Shown here piece after piece: positions 59,584-64,000 of a DNA stretch of 64,000 nt; the first letter of the stretch is position 1; every line of letters begins with the position of its first letter. The notes beneath the pieces are model-generated. The model was not told the DNA's origin. It searched no databases and saw only the letters and a program-made list of their open reading frames with translations. The DNA is from Mariniphaga sp964559175 (lineage in GTDB: Bacteria; Bacteroidota; Bacteroidia; Bacteroidales; Prolixibacteraceae): the NCBI GenBank assembly GCA_964559175.1, contig CAZLGT010000005.1, positions 59,930-123,929 on the forward strand, read 5' to 3'. Both the position numbers and the translations under genes were made by a program.

Positions 59584-61719
59584 TTATACTTGTTCAACCC
59601 CCTTCAATGACAGTTGAATACGGTTTCTGGCAACATCCACCTCTTTCACCCGCACTTTGATGTGCTGGTGCAGTTTCACAATTTCGTTGGGGTCGGAAAT
59701 AAACCGGTCAGCCAGTTCCGACACATGAATTAGCCCCGACTGTTTTACGCCAACATCCACAAAAGCACCGAAGTTGGTGATGTTGTTTACAATGCCCGGC
59801 AGAACCATTCCTTCTTTCAGATCGCCGATGGAAAAAATCCCTTCGGCAAATTCGAACACCTTGATGGGTTTGCGCGGATCGCGACCTGGTTTCAGCAATT
59901 CATTCTTAATGTCGTTCAGTGTGGGTAATCCAATTTCTGACGTCACATATTTTGAGAGGTCAATTTTTGAAACCAGTTCTTCATTCCGCACCAAATCAAT
60001 TACTTCGGCATTTAAATCGGCAGCCATTTTTTGCACAATGTGATACGATTCCGGATGAACAGCCGAGTTGTCCAGCGGGTTTTCAGCTTCGGGAATACGT
60101 AAAAAACCGGACGACTGTTCAAAAGCTTTGGGGCCCATGCGGGGAACATTTTTCAGTTCTTCGCGCGATTTGAACAAGCCTTTTTCCTTGCGGTAATCCA
60201 CAATGTTTTGAGCCAGTTGCGGACCGAGACCCGAAATGTAGGTAAGCAAATGCTGGCTGGCCGTGTTTAGGTTTACACCCACTGCATTCACGCTGAGTTC
60301 CACCACCGAGTCGAGGCTGTTTTTCAGTTTTTTCTGATCCACATCGTGCTGGTATTGCCCAACACCAATGCTTTTCGGATCGATTTTCACCAGCTCGGCC
60401 AGCGGGTCCATCAATCGCCTTCCGATGGAAACAGCGCCACGCACAGTAACATCGTACTGCGGGAACTCCTGGCGGGCGACGGACGAAGCAGAATATACCG
60501 AGGCGCCGTCTTCGCTCACCACATAAACCCTGATTTCGCGGTTGTAGCGCAGCTTTTTCACGAAAGCCTCGGTTTCGCGACTGGCGGTTCCGTTACCAAT
60601 GGCAACAGCGTCAATTTTGTAAACTTCAACCATTGACGACAGTTTTTTTGCTGCCATCTTTTTGTCTTCCTGCGGTTTGTGCGGATAAATGGTTTCGTTG
60701 TGTAACAGGTTACCCTGCTCGTCGAGGCAAACCACCTTGCATCCGGTACGGTACCCGGGGTCGATGGCCAGAATCCGTTTCTGGCCCAGTGGTGGCGCCA
60801 GTAGCAACTGCCTCAGGTTTTCAGCAAAAACTTTTATGGCTTCGTCGTCGGCTTTTTCTTTTGAAAGGGCGGCAAATTCGGTTTCAATGGAAGGTTCAAT
60901 CAGCCGTTTGTAACTGTCTTTTACTGCCAATTCAACCTGTTGTGCACTGGCGTTATTTCCCTTCACAAAAAACCGGGTGAGATTTTCCAGCGGTCTGGTT
61001 TCGTTCGGTTTTACTGAAACCCGCAAGAATCCTTCGTTTTCGCCTCGGCGCATGGCCAGCAGCCGGTGCGACGGGCATTTTTTCAACGGTTCGTTCCAGT
61101 CGAAATAGTCGCGGTATTTTTCAGCCTCCTCTTCTTTGCCTTTTACCACTTTGGCGGTAATTACAGCGTTTCGTTCAAACTCGCGGCGAACGATATTCCG
61201 GGCTTTTTCGTTTTCACTAATCCACTCGGCAATGATGTCGCGGGCGCCGGAAAGGGCATCGTCAGTGGAGGGAACTTCATCGTTTAAAAATGAAGCCGCC
61301 CGCGATTCCGGATCGCGTTCAAACTGTTTCATGATGATTTTTGCCAGCGGTTCCAGTCCGCGTTCGCGTGCAATGGTGGCTTTGGTGCGGCGTTTGGGTT
61401 TGTACGGCAGGTAAATGTCTTCCAGCTCCACCGGGTCGTAGCAGTTTTCGATGCGCTCTTTCAGTTCGGGAGTTAGTTTTTCCTGCTCTTCAATGGTTTT
61501 TAAAACGGTTTCCCGGCGTTTTTCCAGTTCGGTGAATTTTTCACTTAATTCTTTAATCTGAAGCACCTGTACTTCGTCGAGATTACCGGTGCGTTCTTTC
61601 CTGTACCTCGAAATAAAAGGAACTGTGGCCCCTTCGTTCAAAAGTTCGATGGTATTTTTTACCTGATGATTTTTAACACCAACCTGTTGGGCTATGAGTT
61701 CAGTAATTTTCGGATTCAT
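59584..61719 (-). CDS. tex: Tex-family RNA-binding transcription accessory protein
   Basis: A 711-aa Tex protein. N-terminal helical region (TVPFISRYRKERTGNLDEVQVLQI), a YqgF/RNase-H-like domain (ILAIDPGYRTGCKVVCLDEQG, about 315-335, then AIGNGTASRETEAF), helix-hairpin-helix motifs (YISGLGPQLAQNIVDYR, LKNVPRMGPKAFEQSSGFL, about 495-545) and a C-terminal S1 domain (GMVLPGIVNNITNFGAFVDVGVKQSGLIHVSE). Tex interacts with nucleic acid and the transcription machinery. Complete and normal in length. It is divergent from ffh across the palindrome-bearing spacer. Confidence 0.96.
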   Translation of the reverse strand: MNPKITELIAQQVGVKNHQVKNTIELLNEGATVPFISRYRKERTGNLDEVQVLQIKELSEKFTELEKRRETVLKTIEEQEKLTPELKERIENCYDPVELEDIYLPYKPKRRTKATIARERGLEPLAKIIMKQFERDPESRAASFLNDEVPSTDDALSGARDIIAEWISENEKARNIVRREFERNAVITAKVVKGKEEEAEKYRDYFDWNEPLKKCPSHRLLAMRRGENEGFLRVSVKPNETRPLENLTRFFVKGNNASAQQVELAVKDSYKRLIEPSIETEFAALSKEKADDEAIKVFAENLRQLLLAPPLGQKRILAIDPGYRTGCKVVCLDEQGNLLHNETIYPHKPQEDKKMAAKKLSSMVEVYKIDAVAIGNGTASRETEAFVKKLRYNREIRVYVVSEDGASVYSASSVARQEFPQYDVTVRGAVSIGRRLMDPLAELVKIDPKSIGVGQYQHDVDQKKLKNSLDSVVELSVNAVGVNLNTASQHLLTYISGLGPQLAQNIVDYRKEKGLFKSREELKNVPRMGPKAFEQSSGFLRIPEAENPLDNSAVHPESYHIVQKMAADLNAEVIDLVRNEELVSKIDLSKYVTSEIGLPTLNDIKNELLKPGRDPRKPIKVFEFAEGIFSIGDLKEGMVLPGIVNNITNFGAFVDVGVKQSGLIHVSELADRFISDPNEIVKLHQHIKVRVKEVDVARNRIQLSLKGVEQV

Positions 61720-61859
61720 TTAAAAACTGTTTTAAGGAAACAAATTTAAAATCATTTTTATAAGTGGTAATATGCAATGGTGAAAATACGGGTAAGTCGG
61801 GTGATGTTGAAATAATAAACTGGAGAGGTTTTACTGATTTTCTGAGGAGCATATGACCG

Positions 61860-61915
61860 TTTTATCTTGATAAAAGTGTGTTGAATTACATATTTATCTT
61901 GATAAAAGTGTTTTG
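61860..61915. promoter_or_regulatory. Two direct copies of a palindromic motif, operator candidate
   Basis: Copy 1 is TTTTATC-TT-GATAAAA (61860-61875), perfectly self-complementary, continuing as GTGTGTTGA. Copy 2 (61893-61915) reads TTTATCTTGATAAAAGTGTTTTG. Start-to-start distance is 32 bp, about three helical turns, as for a dimeric regulator binding one DNA face. They lie about 120-180 bp upstream of the ffh promoter and 140-200 bp upstream of tex. Confidence 0.5.
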
Positions 61916-62035
61916 TTCATCAATTCTATCTATACAAAAATGAACTTCACCATTAAAATATAAGGAAGAAGATTGGATGATTAATATTCCCTTATATGGA
62001 ATAATTTAGGAGAGAAAAAGCGACAAACTTCCTGT

Positions 62036-62066
62036 TTTGCCTTTTCGCAATTTCATTGTATTTTTG
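62036..62066 (+). promoter_or_regulatory. Consensus Bacteroidota promoter of ffh
   Basis: TTTG (62036-62039), exactly 19 bp, then TATTTTTG (62059-62066) fits the consensus TTTG-N19-TAnnTTTG of the primary sigma factor in this phylum. It is 29 nt upstream of the ffh ATG. Confidence 0.8.
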
Positions 62067-62095
62067 CGACTCATTTTCAAAAGAAAATTAAAAAT

Positions 62096-63436
62096 ATGTT
62101 TGAAAATTTATCTGACAGGCTGGAGCGGTCGTTTAAACTGCTGAAAGGACAAGGGAAAATCACGGAAATTAACGTGGCGGAAACCCTGAAAGACATTCGC
62201 CGGGCGCTGCTCGATGCCGACGTCAACTTTAAAATAGCCAAATCGTTTACCGACGATGTGAAGGAGAAAGCCCTGGGACAGAACGTGCTCAATGCCGTAA
62301 AACCAGGCCAGTTAATGGTTAAAATTGTTAAAGACGAACTGTCCGAACTGATGGGCGGCGAAGCGGTTGACATTGATTTGGGCGGTTCACCTTCAGTTAT
62401 ATTGATGGCCGGGCTTCAAGGTTCGGGTAAAACCACCTTCTCGGGCAAGCTGGCCAACATGCTCAAGCGCAAAAAGGGCCGGCATCCGCTGCTGGTGGCT
62501 GGCGACGTTTACCGTCCGGCTGCCATCGAGCAGTTGAAAGTACTTGCCGGACAAATTGGCGTTCCGGTTTATACGGAAGAAGGCAGCATGGATCCGGTGA
62601 AAATTGCTCAATCGGCTATAAAAGAAGCCAAAAGAGCCGGTAACGACGTGGTGATTATCGATACCGCCGGTCGTTTGGCCATCGACGAGCAGATGATGAA
62701 CGAGATTTCAGCCATCAAAAAAGCGGTTAATCCCAACGAAATTCTGTTTGTGGTCGATTCCATGACCGGACAGGACGCCGTAAATACGGCAAAAGAATTT
62801 AACGACAGGCTCGATTTTAACGGCGTAGTGCTTACCAAACTCGACGGGGATACACGGGGTGGTGCAGCGCTTTCCATTCGTTCGGTGGTTGAAAAACCCA
62901 TCAAATTTGTGGGAACGGGCGAAAAACTCGATGCTATTGATGTGTTTCACCCTGCACGTATGGCCGACCGTATTCTCGGTATGGGCGATATTGTTTCGCT
63001 GGTGGAAAAAGCCCAGGAACAGTACGATGAGGAAGAAGCCCGCCGGTTGCAGAAAAAACTGGCAAAAAATACTTTCAATTTCAACGACTTCCTGAAGCAA
63101 ATCAATCAGATTAAAAAAATGGGCGATTTGAAAGATGTGGTTTCCATGATTCCGGGAATGGGGAAAGCGATGAAAAATATGGATTTGGACGACGATGCGT
63201 TCAAACACATCGAAGCCATTATTTATTCCATGACACCTGCCGAGCGTGAAGATCCCGCATTGATTAACGGAAGCCGGCGCAAACGCATTGCCAATGGATC
63301 GGGAACCAATATTCAGGAAGTGAACCGTTTGCTGAAGCAGTTTTCAGAAACCCGGAAAATGATGAAAATGGTTTCGCAGGGGAAAAACATTCAGCGGATG
63401 ATGGGCGGAATGAAACAACCGGGAGGAAGGTTTTGA
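62096..63436 (+). CDS. ffh: Signal recognition particle protein Ffh
   Basis: A 446-aa SRP GTPase that binds signal sequences and 4.5S RNA and docks with FtsY. It has the N-domain (1-90), G-domain with P-loop GLQGSGKTT (106-114), DTAGR, TKLDGDTRGGAAL and GTGEKLDAID, and the methionine-rich M-domain (about 325-446, IPGMGKAMKNM, GSRRKRIANGSGTNIQEVNRLLKQF, ending MMGGMKQPGGRF). Complete. It has its own strong promoter and is followed after 154 nt by folD. Confidence 0.98.
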   Translation: MFENLSDRLERSFKLLKGQGKITEINVAETLKDIRRALLDADVNFKIAKSFTDDVKEKALGQNVLNAVKPGQLMVKIVKDELSELMGGEAVDIDLGGSPSVILMAGLQGSGKTTFSGKLANMLKRKKGRHPLLVAGDVYRPAAIEQLKVLAGQIGVPVYTEEGSMDPVKIAQSAIKEAKRAGNDVVIIDTAGRLAIDEQMMNEISAIKKAVNPNEILFVVDSMTGQDAVNTAKEFNDRLDFNGVVLTKLDGDTRGGAALSIRSVVEKPIKFVGTGEKLDAIDVFHPARMADRILGMGDIVSLVEKAQEQYDEEEARRLQKKLAKNTFNFNDFLKQINQIKKMGDLKDVVSMIPGMGKAMKNMDLDDDAFKHIEAIIYSMTPAEREDPALINGSRRKRIANGSGTNIQEVNRLLKQFSETRKMMKMVSQGKNIQRMMGGMKQPGGRF

Positions 63437-63590
63437 GCGGACACAGTTTAAAGTTTTAAGTTCAGAGTTCAAAGTTTAAAGTAAAAAGTAGCAGGTTCAA
63501 AGTTAAGTTAAAATTCAGAGTTTCCGCATTGAGGCGCATGTGGTAAAAGTTGAAAGTTTCACGAATTTACTAAATCTAAAAAAGTAACTA
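63437..63590. repeat. Low-complexity AAAGTT repeats between ffh and folD
   Basis: The first 80 nt are built of imperfect units of the type AGTTCAAAGTTTA/AAGTTTTAAG. This is simple AT-rich intergenic repeat DNA; no gene or terminator is evident. Confidence 0.6.
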
Positions 63591-64000
63591 ATGATACTAA
63601 TCGATGGCAAAAAAGTGGCGGCAGAAATGAAGCAGGAAATTGCTGCCAAAGTTTCAGAATTAAAAGCAAATGGTGGCAAAGCCCCGCATCTTGCAGCAGT
63701 TTTGGTCGGCCACGACGGAGGCAGCGAAACGTATGTGGCTTACAAAATCAAAGATTGTGAAGCCGTTGGTTACAAGTCGTCGCTCATTCGTTACGAAGAC
63801 GACGTTACCGAAGCCGAATTGCTGGACAAAGTGCAGGAGTTGAATGAAGATGCCGACATCGATGGTTTTATTGTGCAACTTCCGCTTCCCGGTCACATTT
63901 CAGAACAAAAAGTAATTGAAGCCATCGACCCGAAAAAAGATGTGGACGGATTTCATCCCGAAAATGTGGGACGTATGGTTATCGGTTTACCGTCGTTTGT
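63591..64000 (+). CDS. folD: Methylenetetrahydrofolate dehydrogenase/cyclohydrolase, 3'-truncated by the window edge
   Basis: The first 136 codons of a bifunctional FolD, interconverting 5,10-methylene-, methenyl- and 10-formyl-tetrahydrofolate. Reading from ATG 63591: MILIDGKKVAAEMKQEI, then LAAVLVGHDGGSETYVAYKIKDCEAVGY (the Y-x3-K catalytic pair is Tyr49 and Lys53), and DGFIVQLPLPGHI with KDVDGFHPENVGRM. All are diagnostic. The remaining roughly 155 codons, including the NADP-binding part, lie beyond the window. Confidence 0.96.
   Translation, partial: MILIDGKKVAAEMKQEIAAKVSELKANGGKAPHLAAVLVGHDGGSETYVAYKIKDCEAVGYKSSLIRYEDDVTEAELLDKVQELNEDADIDGFIVQLPLPGHISEQKVIEAIDPKKDVDGFHPENVGRMVIGLPSF

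Larger units (their letters stand above)
61720..62095. other. tex-ffh divergent intergenic region with repeated palindromes
   Basis: No gene is present in this 376-nt spacer. It contains two copies of a TTTATCTTGATAAAAGTGT motif 32 bp apart, the first a perfect palindrome, and the ffh promoter at its right end. Elsewhere it is AT-rich and unremarkable. Confidence 0.6.

Noticed and set aside
63440..63520. Possible CRISPR or structured RNA in AAAGTT repeats
   Set aside because: Repeat units are short, irregular and without unique spacers; ordinary AT-rich low-complexity DNA.

Overview
The window reads as a chromosome segment of a member of the Bacteroidota, probably a marine or sediment Marinilabiliales/Prolixibacteraceae-type organism (inference). 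Supporting signs are a secreted protein with a C-terminal type IX secretion (Por/T9SS) sorting domain, promoters of the TTTG-N19-TAnnTTTG type (clearest upstream of ffh), weak Shine-Dalgarno sequences, a three-gene proton-translocating transhydrogenase, ATP-type PEP carboxykinase and a pectin-type GH105 hydrolase. No rRNA, tRNA, CRISPR array or complete insertion sequence was recognised.

Region 1 (1-18.8 kb, plus strand) is an extracellular contractile injection system (eCIS, Afp/PVC-like). In order it holds a sheath protein cut by the window edge, two tail-tube proteins, a small DUF5908-type protein, a LysM hub protein, a VgrG-like spike, a gp25-like wedge protein, two large baseplate proteins, an unknown 863-aa protein, a CIS tape-measure protein, a DUF4157 (eCIS core) HExxH protein that is the best cargo candidate, and the AAA+ ATPase. 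Most genes are 1-11 nt apart or overlap. No PAAR tip gene lies between spike and wedge. A roughly 280-nt anomalous segment interrupts the operon at 13.8-14.1 kb.

Region 2 (18.8-24.4 kb) is an accessory and decay zone. It holds a hicAB toxin-antitoxin pair under a perfect palindrome, an orphan protein with a PD-(D/E)xK-like nuclease core, a corrinoid methyltransferase/uroporphyrinogen-decarboxylase-family gene reduced to its two ends by an internal deletion, and two antitoxin genes whose overlapping RelE-type toxin genes are both broken. An outer-membrane-barrel-like protein follows.

Region 3 (24.4-42.1 kb) is mostly housekeeping and metabolism: ornithine carbamoyltransferase and carbamate kinase, FtsK, a LolA-like carrier, AroQ, XerD, PckA, an MFS exporter, a three-repeat T9SS-secreted protein beside GH105, a histidine kinase with a four-cysteine PAS domain, and pntB/pntA2/pntA1. 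The transhydrogenase promoter carries a perfect 20-bp palindrome of LacI-operator type.

Region 4 (42.2-57.9 kb, minus strand) is a tightly packed nine-gene sensory operon. Read in transcription order it encodes a HemN/HemW-family radical SAM enzyme, a B12-binding protein with the Wx9EH signature of CarH-type light sensors, a histidine kinase, a five-PAS protein without kinase, a MEDS-domain protein, a three-PAS protein without kinase, a periplasmic-binding-domain/PAS protein without kinase, a periplasmic-binding-domain/PAS histidine kinase, and a REC-PAS-GAF-kinase-REC hybrid. The three kinase-less sensors end in the same type of coiled coil. I infer an integrated B12/light/ligand signalling network; this is the most interesting system in the window next to the eCIS.

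Region 5 (58-64 kb) holds three small membrane-associated unknowns, Tex, a 376-nt intergenic region with repeated palindromes and a textbook promoter, ffh, and the start of folD.
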